From VAZQ01 sp963702695 (GTDB taxonomy: Bacteria; Pseudomonadota; Alphaproteobacteria; Rhizobiales; Xanthobacteraceae), in contig CAVPDS010000003.1 of NCBI GenBank assembly GCA_963702695.1, positions 124,001-188,000 of the forward strand: a stretch of DNA of 64,000 nt. The letters run 5' to 3'. A model generated the notes under the pieces. That model was given only the letters and a program-made list of their open reading frames with translations. It ran no database searches and was not told where the DNA came from. How positions within the stretch are numbered: the stretch's first letter is position 1; every line of letters begins with the position of its first letter. Positions 51,636 to 61,046 of this stretch are shown here, in pieces. Made by a program: the position numbers and the translations under genes.

Positions 51636-52610
51636 TTATTCGAGAATGATACCGGCTTGCGTAACGATGCCTTTCCAACGCGGAACATCCTCCCGCAAGA
51701 GCGCTGAAAACTCCTCCGGCGTATTGCCGACAGGGTCGATTCCCATTGTCTTGAGCTTGTTTCTGAAATCTGAATCGTCGAGCGCCCGCTGCACCTCGCG
51801 GTTGAGCTTGCGCACGATTTCCTGCGGCACGCCGGTCGGTCCGACGAGGCCGACCCAAACCGCGACGTCGAAGCCTGGAAGTCCTGACTCGATCATGGTC
51901 GGAATGTCAGGTGCAATGCCCGCACGTTGCCTGCCGGTCGTGGCCAGCGCCTTGAGCCTGCCTTCGCGGACGAGCGGCATCGCCGGCACGATATCGCTGA
52001 ACGTCATCGGCACCTCGCCGGCGACCGCGGCAGTGAGGCTAGGCACGCCGCCACGATAGGGGACATGCGTGATCTCGATGCCCGCAAGTCTGTTGAATTG
52101 GGCGAGCGAAAGGTGCGCCGTCGTCCCGATGCCGGAGGTACCCGCGGTCAACTGCGCCGGCTTCGACTTCGCGAGGTCAATCAGCCCCCTCACCGAATTC
52201 ACCGGCAGCGTCGGATTGGTCACGAGTATCAGCGCATTCTCGCCGGCTACGATGACCGGTGCAAAATCGCGCAGCGGATCGTATTTGATGTTGCGGTAGG
52301 CCGCGACATTGATGGTGAGCGGCGCGTTGGTCGAGAGGAACAGCGTGTAGCCGTCGGGGGCCGCCTTGGCCACGAAATCGGCGCCGATATTGCCGCCGGC
52401 CCCTGGCCGGTTTTCGATGACCACAGGCTGCCCCCACGCCGCCGTCAGCCGTGGACCGAGCATGCGGGCCAGGATATCGACCGTGCCTCCTGGGGTGTAC
52501 GGCACGACGAGGCGGATCGGATGCTCCGGATATTCGGCGCGCGCCGTGGAATTGACAGCAATAAGTGCAGACAGCGCGAGGCCGGCAGCGGCACCAAACG
52601 GCCGTGTCAT
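51636..52610 (-). CDS. TctC/Bug-family periplasmic binding protein
   Basis: A 324-residue exported protein with signal peptide (AAGLALSALIAVNSTARA). Classic Bug landmarks: YPEHPIRLVVPYTPGGTVDILARML, QPVVIENRPGAGGNIGADFVAKAAPDGYTL in sequence, ALATTGRQR, and GLPGFDVAVWVGLVGP. GAGGGAGAAG precedes ATG 52610. It is the third Bug-type protein within 4.3 kb and lies just upstream of the previous one on the same strand, so they are likely co-transcribed. Confidence 0.88.
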   Translation of the reverse strand: MTRPFGAAAGLALSALIAVNSTARAEYPEHPIRLVVPYTPGGTVDILARMLGPRLTAAWGQPVVIENRPGAGGNIGADFVAKAAPDGYTLFLSTNAPLTINVAAYRNIKYDPLRDFAPVIVAGENALILVTNPTLPVNSVRGLIDLAKSKPAQLTAGTSGIGTTAHLSLAQFNRLAGIEITHVPYRGGVPSLTAAVAGEVPMTFSDIVPAMPLVREGRLKALATTGRQRAGIAPDIPTMIESGLPGFDVAVWVGLVGPTGVPQEIVRKLNREVQRALDDSDFRNKLKTMGIDPVGNTPEEFSALLREDVPRWKGIVTQAGIILE

Positions 52611-52767
52611 GATGGCTTCTCCCTCTGCGATCGCCACTCAGGAGTGAGATGGCCGCAACGCGGCGGCACCGCCGCGCTCGCAACGGCGAGCATTCATAAA
52701 GGCACGCGCCTCCGATGCTGCTGCGATTGTTGTCGTATGCGGATGGTAATTTTGCCGTCCGACCCGG

Positions 52768-54624
52768 TCAATCTCGCGCCAGCGTCATTGCGCCGCGCAC
52801 GAGGGCCGCATAGAGGCGCTCACTCAACGTTTTGGGTTGCGCCAAACTCAGTCTTGCAAGGACGTCCCGGTTGTGGGGCGCGAACAGGCCACGCAAAAGG
52901 ATAACAGCGAGCCTCGACGGCGATTCAGATTTGAGGATTTGCAAAGCGGGAAGAAGGCGCTGCTCGATCTCAGTGAAATCCGTGCCGAAGGGAAACAGCG
53001 GCAGCAGGCCGGCTTCCCTCGCCGGTGTCAAAACCCGCTCTATCATTTCAGGGCTGTTGCCGCGCGCCAACCGGGGTATCTCGAAAGATCGCTCGATCTT
53101 ACCCGCATCCTTGGCTTGCCTCAGCAATTCATCCTGAAAGCGGGAGTCGGTGATCGCCAGCATCGCCGCAATGACGTCGCGATCGCTCTTCCCGCGCAGA
53201 TCCGCAATGCCGTATTCGGTGACGATGACATCGCGCAGGTGACGCGGGATGGTCGTGTGTCCGTAGCGCCAGCGGATGTTCGAGTGACCTTTGCCCTTCA
53301 CCGTGCGGAATGAGCGCAACATGATCACCGAACGCGCGCCCTCGAGGGCGAAGCCTTGCGCGACGAAATTGTATTGTCCACCCACGCCGCTGACGATGCG
53401 GCCGTCTTCAAGCCCGTCTGAAACGACATCGCCCAGCAGCGTCACCATCATGGCGTCGTTGATGAAGCGCGCATTGACGCGCGCCTGCCGCTTGCGATCC
53501 TCATCACCGTACAGCTCGTTGACGTAGGACACCGATGTCATTCTGAATTTCGCCAATGCATCTCGCGACATCTCACGAAGCGCGCGATAAAACACACGCG
53601 AGCCAAGAAAGAAGCCGGCGTGCAGCACCGCGCCATCGACCTCACGCTTGAGAATCCCGGCGCGGAATAGATCGAGCAGACCCTCGACGAACATCTCAGA
53701 GCAGCCGTAGAGACCGGCTTCGAACGGCGTCGAGTAGATCGTCATCTCCGAGGCCCGCCCCAGTTGTGTGAGGAGACCCTTGAAATCGCTCCCCTTGTCA
53801 TGGCGCAGGATAAGGCCTTGCGCGACGGCGTCGCCAAGCGAACCAATGCCGATCTGCAGCGTGCCCCCATCCGGAACGAGGCTGGCGGCATGAAGTCCGG
53901 CGGCATAGTCGGCAAGCGCAATTGGTTCTCGCGGGGGTGCGAACAAGGGAAAGTCCGTCGCCGGATTATCAAGGACGAGGTCGAGTTCATTTCCGGCGAT
54001 GGCCGCGTCGCCTGCCATGAAGGGGAGCTCCGAATTGACCTCGCCCGCGAACAGAAAATTGACGCGGCCTTTGCGGCGCAAGGCCAGCAGATCGAGCGTC
54101 AGGTCCGGATTGCAGCTCAAGTTGAATGGATATCCCGTCGCGTCCTCGCGATACGCAACCAACTGTGCGACGACGTTGACTCCGCGATCGAGCACGCAGT
54201 TCAAGGCGTGCGTATAGTTCGCGGAAATGTAGTTTTGTTGCGCGTACGGCGACCCGAGCCATTGCCCGGCCAGAAAAAAGAATTCATTGATTGTAACGTT
54301 CGGCGGCACGGCGCCTGCGTGGGTCGCTTTGGCATAATCAAGTGCGGGGTAGCCGGCGAACACGCGCTGCACCAATGGATCAAGGAAACGGCGCTCCAAT
54401 TCGCTTTTGCCGTGCGGCACTTCCAACGTGAGCGCGGTGAAGATCGTCAGCCGGATCGACCGGTCGGCCACCGCCTTGGCGTAAAGCGCATTGGCGATGT
54501 GATTGGCCTTGCCGAGACCCAGCGGCAGGGCGAGCACGATGGTCTTGCCGACCCGCTCGATGATCGTATCGGCCAGCCGCCCTGCATCTTCAAACAAGGC
54601 CGGGCCAGCGCCCAAGCAATTCAT
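52768..54624 (-). CDS. Acetyl-CoA hydrolase/CoA-transferase family protein
   Basis: A 618-residue member of the acetyl-CoA hydrolase/4-hydroxybutyrate CoA-transferase family. The N-terminal domain (about 10-190) has LALPLGLGKANHIANALY; the C-terminal domain contains GTLQIGIGSLGDAVAQGL, SGVGGQYNFVAQGFALEGARS, and RHLRDVIVTEYGIADLRGKSD. The expected catalytic Glu would lie in the latter region (VTEYGIADLRG). ATG 54624 overlaps the preceding stop (ATGA), so it is translationally coupled to the FadJ-like gene. A role in recycling CoA or activating carboxylic acids for beta-oxidation is likely. Confidence 0.82.
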   Translation of the reverse strand: MNCLGAGPALFEDAGRLADTIIERVGKTIVLALPLGLGKANHIANALYAKAVADRSIRLTIFTALTLEVPHGKSELERRFLDPLVQRVFAGYPALDYAKATHAGAVPPNVTINEFFFLAGQWLGSPYAQQNYISANYTHALNCVLDRGVNVVAQLVAYREDATGYPFNLSCNPDLTLDLLALRRKGRVNFLFAGEVNSELPFMAGDAAIAGNELDLVLDNPATDFPLFAPPREPIALADYAAGLHAASLVPDGGTLQIGIGSLGDAVAQGLILRHDKGSDFKGLLTQLGRASEMTIYSTPFEAGLYGCSEMFVEGLLDLFRAGILKREVDGAVLHAGFFLGSRVFYRALREMSRDALAKFRMTSVSYVNELYGDEDRKRQARVNARFINDAMMVTLLGDVVSDGLEDGRIVSGVGGQYNFVAQGFALEGARSVIMLRSFRTVKGKGHSNIRWRYGHTTIPRHLRDVIVTEYGIADLRGKSDRDVIAAMLAITDSRFQDELLRQAKDAGKIERSFEIPRLARGNSPEMIERVLTPAREAGLLPLFPFGTDFTEIEQRLLPALQILKSESPSRLAVILLRGLFAPHNRDVLARLSLAQPKTLSERLYAALVRGAMTLARD

Positions 54625-56735
54625 GTGAGGGTGTCCCAACCGGGGTCCGGTTGGAAACGCGCGCCATATTTCGATGCAAGGCGCGCAAGCGTGTCGCGCA
54701 CTTCCCTGATGCCCCGCGTTCGGGCGTAATGCATCGGCCCGCCGCGAAACGGCGCGAAGCCGGTGGCGAAGATCATCGCACCGTCGATGGTCTCTTCGTC
54801 CGCGACCACGCCCTCGCGCAGACAGGCGACGCAGACATCGAGCATAGGCAGGATCAGGCGGTCGCCGGCGTCTGGCGGCGATGCAGCTTCATCGTGCTGC
54901 TTGACCGCATGGCCATCCTTCCATTCGTAAAAGCCCTTGCCGCTTTTCTTGCCGAGATCGCCCCTGGCGACCATGTCCTTGAGCCATTGCGGCGGATCCG
55001 GCATCTCGCGCTTGAGGTTTGACCGGAGCATCTCCGCGACGTGCAGACAGATATCGAGGCCGACCTGGTCCGCCAGCTCGATCGGGCCCATCGGCATGCC
55101 GAAATCTTCGGCGGTCTTGTCGATGGTTTCCTTTTTGATGCCCTCATCCAGCATCACCATCGCTTCAAGCAGGTAGGGCGTCAGCGCACGGTTGACGAGG
55201 AAGCCTGGCGCGCTCTTCACCGGCGCAGGCAAGCGATCGATGCGGCCGAGGAAGGCTCGCGCATCGGCGAGCACTTCGTCGGAAACCCTGTCGTGGCTGA
55301 CGACCTCCACGAGCTGCATGCGCGATACCGGGTTGAAGAAATGCACGCCGACGAGCCGTTCCGGCCGCCGCAAACCCTCGCGCAGTTGCTCGAGCGGGAT
55401 GCTCGACGTGTTGGTCGCGAGGATGGCGCCCGGCTTCATCCTCGGCTCGATGCCGGCATAGACCTTCTGCTTGAGGTCGAGCCTCTCCGGAACCGCCTCG
55501 ATGATCAGGTCCGCCGTCGCGACGCCGTCGCCTTTGAGATCGGGGATCAGCCGATCGAACGCGTCGCGAACCCTGCGCCGTTGATCCCTGCCGATCTTGC
55601 CGTAAAGCTCCGCGGCGCGCTTGATCGCGCCCGCAATCGGCTCCGCCTTCATGTCGGCGAGGCTGACGATGAATCCGTGCCAAGCGCACCAGGCGGCGAT
55701 ATCGCCGCCCATGGCGCCGGCGCCGATCACGTGAATGCGGCGGCCGTCCCATTTTCCGTCGCCGAGACTCTTGAGCTTGTTGCGCAGGAAAAACACGCGC
55801 ACGAGGTTTTGCGCGGTCCGTGTGACCAGCAGCTTGGCGAACGACGTAATCTCCGCCTTCTGCATCGCGTCGGGTTCGCCGCCGTGCTTCTCCCACAGAT
55901 CAATGAGCGCGTAGGGGGCGGGATAGAACGTCTTCGGCGCTTTCTTTTCGGCTTCGCGGCGCATGCGCGGCGCCAGCAGGTTGCGCGCGGGAGCGGTGTT
56001 GAGAAGCGCGCCGATCACGCCCTGTCGCGCGGATTTCAGTTCGCCGCCGACCGCTGCTTTCACCGCGGCGCGCACGTGGCGCTCCTGCGTCACCGCATCG
56101 ACCAGGCCGAGCGACTTTGCCCTGCGAGCGCGCTCGGTCTTTCCGGTTAGCATCATGATCATCGCCTGCATCGGATTAATGAGGCGTGTTGATCGCACCG
56201 TGCCGCCGAGACCGGGATGCAGCCCCAGCAGCACTTCGGGAAATCCGAAGCTCGCGTCATCGACCGCGATGCGCCGGTCGCAGGCCAGCGCCACTTCGAG
56301 TCCGCCGCCGAGGCAATAGCCCTGGATGACGGCAACTGTTGGCAGCGGCAAGCGATCGAGCCGATCCAGCACCGCGTGGCCGCGCGTGAGCAACGCTTCG
56401 ACCTCCGCGGCATCGGTGAGCCCTCGAAACTCGCCGATATCGGCCCCGGCGATGAATCCGCCGGGCTTCGCCGAGCGAATGACAAGCCCGCGCGGATGGT
56501 CCTGTTCAACCTGCGCAAGCACCGCGTCGAGTTCGGTCAGGACCTCCTCCGACAAGGTGTTGGCGTTTGCATCCTTCTTGTCGATCAGCAGCCACGCGAT
56601 CCCGTCTTCGTCGAGACGCATGCGCCAATGTTTCCAGGGCCCGGAATCCTGTGGCTTGCCGGCAAACGGACCGAGTTCGAGATCACGATTGCCGAGGATG
56701 TCCAGGACAGGCTTTGCCGCGTGTTTCGTCGTCAT
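54621..56735 (-). CDS. fadJ: Fatty acid oxidation multifunctional enzyme (enoyl-CoA hydratase/3-hydroxyacyl-CoA dehydrogenase)
   Basis: A 704-residue FadJ/FadB-type protein. The N-terminal crotonase domain has GGFIAGADIGEF, YCLGGGLEVALACDRR and FPEVLLGLHPGLGGT. The NAD domain has IHVIGAGAMGGDIAAW (about 340-355), and the dehydrogenase His is in GVHFFNPVSRMQLVEVV; the C-terminal domains have GKKSGKGFYEWK and FATGFAPFRGGPM. It converts enoyl-CoA to 3-ketoacyl-CoA. It lies 10 bases after the thiolase gene and overlaps the CoA-transferase gene. Confidence 0.9.
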   Translation of the reverse strand: MTTKHAAKPVLDILGNRDLELGPFAGKPQDSGPWKHWRMRLDEDGIAWLLIDKKDANANTLSEEVLTELDAVLAQVEQDHPRGLVIRSAKPGGFIAGADIGEFRGLTDAAEVEALLTRGHAVLDRLDRLPLPTVAVIQGYCLGGGLEVALACDRRIAVDDASFGFPEVLLGLHPGLGGTVRSTRLINPMQAMIMMLTGKTERARRAKSLGLVDAVTQERHVRAAVKAAVGGELKSARQGVIGALLNTAPARNLLAPRMRREAEKKAPKTFYPAPYALIDLWEKHGGEPDAMQKAEITSFAKLLVTRTAQNLVRVFFLRNKLKSLGDGKWDGRRIHVIGAGAMGGDIAAWCAWHGFIVSLADMKAEPIAGAIKRAAELYGKIGRDQRRRVRDAFDRLIPDLKGDGVATADLIIEAVPERLDLKQKVYAGIEPRMKPGAILATNTSSIPLEQLREGLRRPERLVGVHFFNPVSRMQLVEVVSHDRVSDEVLADARAFLGRIDRLPAPVKSAPGFLVNRALTPYLLEAMVMLDEGIKKETIDKTAEDFGMPMGPIELADQVGLDICLHVAEMLRSNLKREMPDPPQWLKDMVARGDLGKKSGKGFYEWKDGHAVKQHDEAASPPDAGDRLILPMLDVCVACLREGVVADEETIDGAMIFATGFAPFRGGPMHYARTRGIREVRDTLARLASKYGARFQPDPGWDTLT

Positions 56736-56745
56736 GCCCGCCCCT

Positions 56746-58032
56746 TCAGATCGCTTCGATCAGCATAGCGCCACCCTGGCCGCCGCCGATGCATTCGGTG
56801 GCGATGCCGCGCTTGTAGCCCAGCCGCTTCATGGCATTGACGAGATGCAGCACGATACGGTTGCCGCTGGCGCCGACGGGATGACCGACGCCGATCGCAC
56901 CGCCATCGACATTGAGCCGATCGCGCGCGATGCGCCCCGCCGGAGCGTCCAGCCCCAGCGCATCGCGGCAGAATTCCGCGTCCTCCCAGGCCGCAAGGCA
57001 GCCGAGCACCTGCGCCGCAAACGCTTCATTGAGCTCCCACAGATCAACGTCGCCAAGGTTGAGTTGGTGCCGTTTCATGATCGCGGTCGCGCAATAGACC
57101 GGGCCGAGACCCATCACCGACGGATCGAGCGCGGACCATTCGCTGTCGAGGATGATCGCCTTCGGTTGCAGGTTGTGTTGCTTCACTGCATCCTCGGACG
57201 CGAGGATGACCCACGACGCGCCATCGGTGATCTGCGAGCTGTTGCCCGGCGTCACCTTGCCCCATGGACGCTCGAAGGCCGGCTTGAGCTTCGCGAGCGC
57301 TTCGGGCGTGCTGTCGGGCCGCACGCCGTCATCATGGTCAAAGACCGCGCCATCGCGTGCGAACGCCGGCTCGATCTCATCATTGAACCAGCCTTCCTTC
57401 TGCGCCCGCGCCAGGCGTTGCTGGCTGTCGGCGGCGTATTCATCGGCTTGGCGCCGCGAAATACCGAACAGATGCGCCACCAGTTCGGCAGTTTGCCCCA
57501 TGTTGAGATCGGTAATCGGATCGGTCAGGCCGCGCTCGAGACCGATGATCGGCTTGAAGAACGAAGGACGGAAGCCGAGCGCCGCGATGAGTTTCGACCA
57601 GACATCCCGCGCGCCATTGAGGCGCGCATACCATCCGACTGCACCGCGACTGAATACAAGCGGCGCATGGCTGAGCGATTCCGCCCCGCCGGCAAGGATC
57701 AAGTCGGACACGCCTTCGCGGATGTATCGATAGGCCGTGTCGATCGATTGCATGCCGGAGCCGCAGTTGATCTGCACCGTAAATGCCGTCATCGCTTCGC
57801 CCATGCCCAGCCGCAGCGCCGCGACGCGCGCCGGATTCATTTCGTCGGCGATGACGTTGACGCAGCCGAGGATCACCTGATCGAACGCGTCGGGCGCGAA
57901 CGGCTGGCGCAGCAGCAGCGGGCGGCCGCATTGCACCGCGAGGTCGACCGGCGTGAACGGGCCCGGCTTGCCGCGCGCCTTGATGAAGGGGGTGCGGCTG
58001 CCGTCGATGATGTATACCGGGCGGCGCTCTAT
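56746..58032 (-). CDS. Acetyl-CoA acyltransferase (thiolase, FadI/FadA-like) with non-standard start
   Basis: A 428-residue thiolase. Conserved N-terminus RRPVYIIDGSRTPFIKARGK, active-site Cys in QINCGSGMQSID, His in GHPVGASGNRIV, and C-terminal Cys in ATECIGGGQGG. The conserved N-terminus begins in frame with ATA at 58032, forming an ATAG overlap with the acyl-CoA dehydrogenase stop exactly where an ATGA start/stop overlap is usual. No ATG, GTG or TTG lies in frame between there and about 32 codons downstream (GTG 57936), and starting at 57936 would remove the first beta-strand. Translation may start at ATA by coupling, or the gene may be impaired. Confidence 0.78.
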   Translation of the reverse strand: MERRPVYIIDGSRTPFIKARGKPGPFTPVDLAVQCGRPLLLRQPFAPDAFDQVILGCVNVIADEMNPARVAALRLGMGEAMTAFTVQINCGSGMQSIDTAYRYIREGVSDLILAGGAESLSHAPLVFSRGAVGWYARLNGARDVWSKLIAALGFRPSFFKPIIGLERGLTDPITDLNMGQTAELVAHLFGISRRQADEYAADSQQRLARAQKEGWFNDEIEPAFARDGAVFDHDDGVRPDSTPEALAKLKPAFERPWGKVTPGNSSQITDGASWVILASEDAVKQHNLQPKAIILDSEWSALDPSVMGLGPVYCATAIMKRHQLNLGDVDLWELNEAFAAQVLGCLAAWEDAEFCRDALGLDAPAGRIARDRLNVDGGAIGVGHPVGASGNRIVLHLVNAMKRLGYKRGIATECIGGGQGGAMLIEAI

Positions 58033-60323
58033 TCCGCCGCCGCCGGCCGGGGATGGGATGTCGCTTGGGATGACACGTCTCCCTTGTTGGATGAACCCCG
58101 GGATGTCAGTTCTTCCGGCGCGAAATCGTTGACCGCGATCGCCGCCGAGATTGCTACTGCGGTCGCGCGAAGCTGGGCCGCCTCGTCTGCCGTAATCGTG
58201 CGCTGCTGCACGGCCTGATCGATGTCGCGAACGCGGGCGGCGTGCATGCGATCGCGGATCGGCTGCGCAGTCACTGTCATCGCGAAGGCCCGCTCGACCA
58301 GTCCGACGCCCTCGGCGTCCGCGCCTTCAGTTTTGGTCGACTTGAAGAGATCGACCGTGAGGCGGTCACGTGCCGGGCATGGGGTGGTGATGATCTCGGC
58401 GCATCGCGCCGTCACCCGATCGGTCGGTCCGAGGCGGCGCGGACTGAGCGGCTGGATGAGGAAGCGCAGGATCCAGGCGACCGGCCGGACCGGGAAGTTC
58501 GCGATGATCTCGTCGAAGCGGGTCACGATGGTGGCGAAGCTCGCCTCCATGCAATATTCGAGCAGCGGCAGGTCGTCGTGCTGGCGGCCCTCGTCGTTCC
58601 AGCGCTTGAGCGCGGCGCAGGACAGGTAAAGCTCGGAGAGAATGTCGCCGAAGCGAGCCGACACCATCTCCTGTCGTTTCAGTCCGCCGCCGAGGCTGAG
58701 CAGGGCGAGATCGACAGCGAGCGCAAACGCCGAAGCGTGCCGGCTGAGCTGCCGGTAGAACGGCGTGGCCGCGCCCGCATCGGGAGCCGGCGCAAACAAT
58801 CCGCCAGTCCAGGTGCGTCCCCAGGCGCGGAATGCATTGGCGATGCTGTGCCCGACATGCGCCCAGAACGCCTGATCGAAGTCTTCGAGGCCGCGCGTTC
58901 GGTCGGCATCCTGCAACGCCATCATTTCTTTCAGTAGATAGGGATGGCTGCGGATGGCGCCCTGGCCGAACTGGATCAAGCTGCGCGTGACGATATTGGC
59001 GCCCTCGACCGTGATGCCGATCGGCACGCCGCGATAGAGGCTGCCGAGATAGTTCAGCGGCCCTTCGATAATGGCTTTGCCGCCGTGCACGTCCATCGCG
59101 TCATTGACCGCGATGCGCATTCGGTCGGTGGCCTGCGATTTCATGATGGCAGTGACGACCGCCGGCTTGTGGCCGCTGTCGAGCGCAGCGCAGGTCATGC
59201 GGCGCGCAGCGTCGAGCAGATAAGCGGTTGCGGCGATGCGGCCCAGCCGCTCCTGAATGGCCTCGAATTTCGAGATCGGGACATGGAATTGCTCGCGCAC
59301 GCGTGCGTAGGCGCCGGTGACGTTGGCGCAAAACGCAGCGGCGGCCGCCGATAGCGAGGGCAGCGAGATTCCGCGCCCGGCCGCGAGTGCACTCATCAAC
59401 ATCTTCCATCCCTTGCCAACCTGATCGACGCCGCCGATCACGTTGTCCATCGGAATGAATACGTCGTGGCCCCAGTTCGGTCCGTTCTGGAAGACATGCA
59501 TCGCCGGCAGATGACGCCGGCCGATGCTCACGCCAGGAAGGTTGGTCGGCACCAGCGCGAGCGTGATTCCGATGTCGGTTTGTTCCCCGATAAGATGATC
59601 GGGATCATGCAGCTTGAAAGCCAGGCCAAGGACGGTGGCGATCGGTCCGAGCGTAATGTAGCGCTTGTGCCAATTGAGGCGAATGCCGAGCACCTCGCGT
59701 CCCTGGTCCATCCCGCGGCAGACGACGCCGGAATCGATCATCGAGGCAGCGTCCGATCCGGCCTCCGGGCTGGTCAGGCCGAAGCACGGGATTTCCTCGC
59801 CGCGGGCGAGACGCGGCAGCCAGTAGCTCTGCTGCGCCTTGGTGCCGAATTGCAAGAGCAGTTCGCCCGGCCCGAGCGAGTTCGGCACCATCGCCGTGAC
59901 CGCGGCCGAGAGCGAGCGTGACGACAGTTTACGGATGACCTCGGAGTGCGCGTAGGCGGAAAATCCGAGGCCGCCGTAGGCTTTTGGAATGATCATTGCG
60001 AAGAACTTGTGCGCCTTCAGAAAATCCCACACCTGCGGCGGCAGGTCGTGCCATTCCCAATTGATCTTCCAGTCGTCGAGCATTGCGCACAGTTCTTCAA
60101 CCGGACCGGTCAGAAAGACTTGCTCTTCCTCCGACAACCGGGCGGGGACGAACGCCAAGAGCTTGCTCCAATCGGGATTGCCCGTGAAAAGGTCGGCATC
60201 CCACCAGACATCGCCGGCTTCGATGGCTTCACGTTCGGTATTTGAGAGACTTGGCAGCGCATGCTGTGCGACCCGAAAGATCGGCTTGCTGATCCAGTCC
60301 CGGCGAAGCGAGAATTTCGGCAT
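58029..60323 (-). CDS. fadE: Acyl-CoA dehydrogenase, FadE-like
   Basis: A 764-residue enzyme of the long FadE type (E. coli FadE is about 814). Landmarks: FFAMIIPKAYGGLGFSAYAHS, ECFGLTSPEAGSD-type flavin/substrate loop (EEIPCFGLTSPEAGSDAAS, about 190-208), NWHKRYITLGPIATVLGLAFK, and GKAIIEGPLNYLGSLYRGVP, followed by a long C-terminal helical domain. It performs the first oxidation in beta-oxidation, passing electrons to ETF. It is the first gene of a minus-strand operon with thiolase, FadJ-like and CoA-transferase genes. Confidence 0.88.
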   Translation of the reverse strand: MPKFSLRRDWISKPIFRVAQHALPSLSNTEREAIEAGDVWWDADLFTGNPDWSKLLAFVPARLSEEEQVFLTGPVEELCAMLDDWKINWEWHDLPPQVWDFLKAHKFFAMIIPKAYGGLGFSAYAHSEVIRKLSSRSLSAAVTAMVPNSLGPGELLLQFGTKAQQSYWLPRLARGEEIPCFGLTSPEAGSDAASMIDSGVVCRGMDQGREVLGIRLNWHKRYITLGPIATVLGLAFKLHDPDHLIGEQTDIGITLALVPTNLPGVSIGRRHLPAMHVFQNGPNWGHDVFIPMDNVIGGVDQVGKGWKMLMSALAAGRGISLPSLSAAAAAFCANVTGAYARVREQFHVPISKFEAIQERLGRIAATAYLLDAARRMTCAALDSGHKPAVVTAIMKSQATDRMRIAVNDAMDVHGGKAIIEGPLNYLGSLYRGVPIGITVEGANIVTRSLIQFGQGAIRSHPYLLKEMMALQDADRTRGLEDFDQAFWAHVGHSIANAFRAWGRTWTGGLFAPAPDAGAATPFYRQLSRHASAFALAVDLALLSLGGGLKRQEMVSARFGDILSELYLSCAALKRWNDEGRQHDDLPLLEYCMEASFATIVTRFDEIIANFPVRPVAWILRFLIQPLSPRRLGPTDRVTARCAEIITTPCPARDRLTVDLFKSTKTEGADAEGVGLVERAFAMTVTAQPIRDRMHAARVRDIDQAVQQRTITADEAAQLRATAVAISAAIAVNDFAPEELTSRGSSNKGDVSSQATSHPRPAAAE

Positions 60324-60357
60324 CGGAGCCTACGAGCGTGAGGGCGGTTACGAATAA

Positions 60358-60620
60358 GCGATAACGCTTCGGAATATTCCCTGCGAGATTACAGCTTTGC
60401 GGGTCTTGGGCGTCTACAATTTCACGTGCGTGGGCCCCTGTAAGATGTGAGGTAAGTTCGTTTCGAGTCGCACAACCGCAGCCTCACCAGCCACATTCAG
60501 CCGGCCTGATGGTGCGCAGAATCTGGACGCAGGACTTGATACCACAAATCGGTTTCGGCTTTTGCACAAGCTCTTGGCAGGTGCTTCGGGTCAGAACGCG
60601 ACTGACGCCTCGAAGCTGAA
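60358..60620. other. Intergenic region upstream of the beta-oxidation operon
   Basis: About 260 bases with no recognised gene. It should contain the promoter of the FadE-like gene; no FadR/PsrA-type operator was recognised by eye. Confidence 0.4.
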
Positions 60621-61046
60621 TTAAGCGGCTATGGTAGCTGGCGGCACCTGATTGGGTCGTCCGTCTGCGTCAACGGCGACGTAGGTGAAGAGCCCCTCCG
60701 TCACCTTGATCCTCTCGTCACCAATGCCGCGGCGAACCCAGCTTTCAATCCTGATGGCGATTGAAGTCGTGCCAATCCGCTCGATGTTGCAGAAGCATGA
60801 GACCTCGTCGCCGACCTTCACGGGACGATGAAACGCCATGCCGGTGATGGCCACGGTGACGACACGGCCGCGAGCCCGACGGGTGGCGACGGTACTGCCA
60901 GCGAGGTCCATCTGGCACAGGAGCCAGCCTCCGAAAATGTCGCCGTGCGTATTCGTATCCGCGGGCATGGCGATGGCGCGCAGCGCGGGTTCAGTGGCCG
61001 GCCTGTTCCCGCCGGTTTCGGAGGTCTGTGCGAGTGCATCGGACAT
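60621..61046 (-). CDS. Acyl-CoA thioesterase, YciA-like hotdog protein
   Basis: A 141-residue hotdog-fold protein. The motif NTHGDIFGGWLLCQMDLAGS (about 31-50) is diagnostic of the YciA/acyl-CoA thioesterase group and carries the catalytic Asp; VAITGMAFHRPVKVGDEVSC and EGLFTYVAVDADGRP follow. ATG 61046 gives normal family length; an upstream ATG would add 25 unrelated residues. It hydrolyses medium-chain acyl-CoAs. It lies upstream of the FadE operon on the same strand, separated by about 300 bases. Confidence 0.88.
   Translation of the reverse strand: MSDALAQTSETGGNRPATEPALRAIAMPADTNTHGDIFGGWLLCQMDLAGSTVATRRARGRVVTVAITGMAFHRPVKVGDEVSCFCNIERIGTTSIAIRIESWVRRGIGDERIKVTEGLFTYVAVDADGRPNQVPPATIAA

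Noticed and set aside
56326..58218. 630-codon plus-strand frame opposite the thiolase
   Set aside because: Antisense shadow of the thiolase and FadJ-like genes; no recognisable domain.
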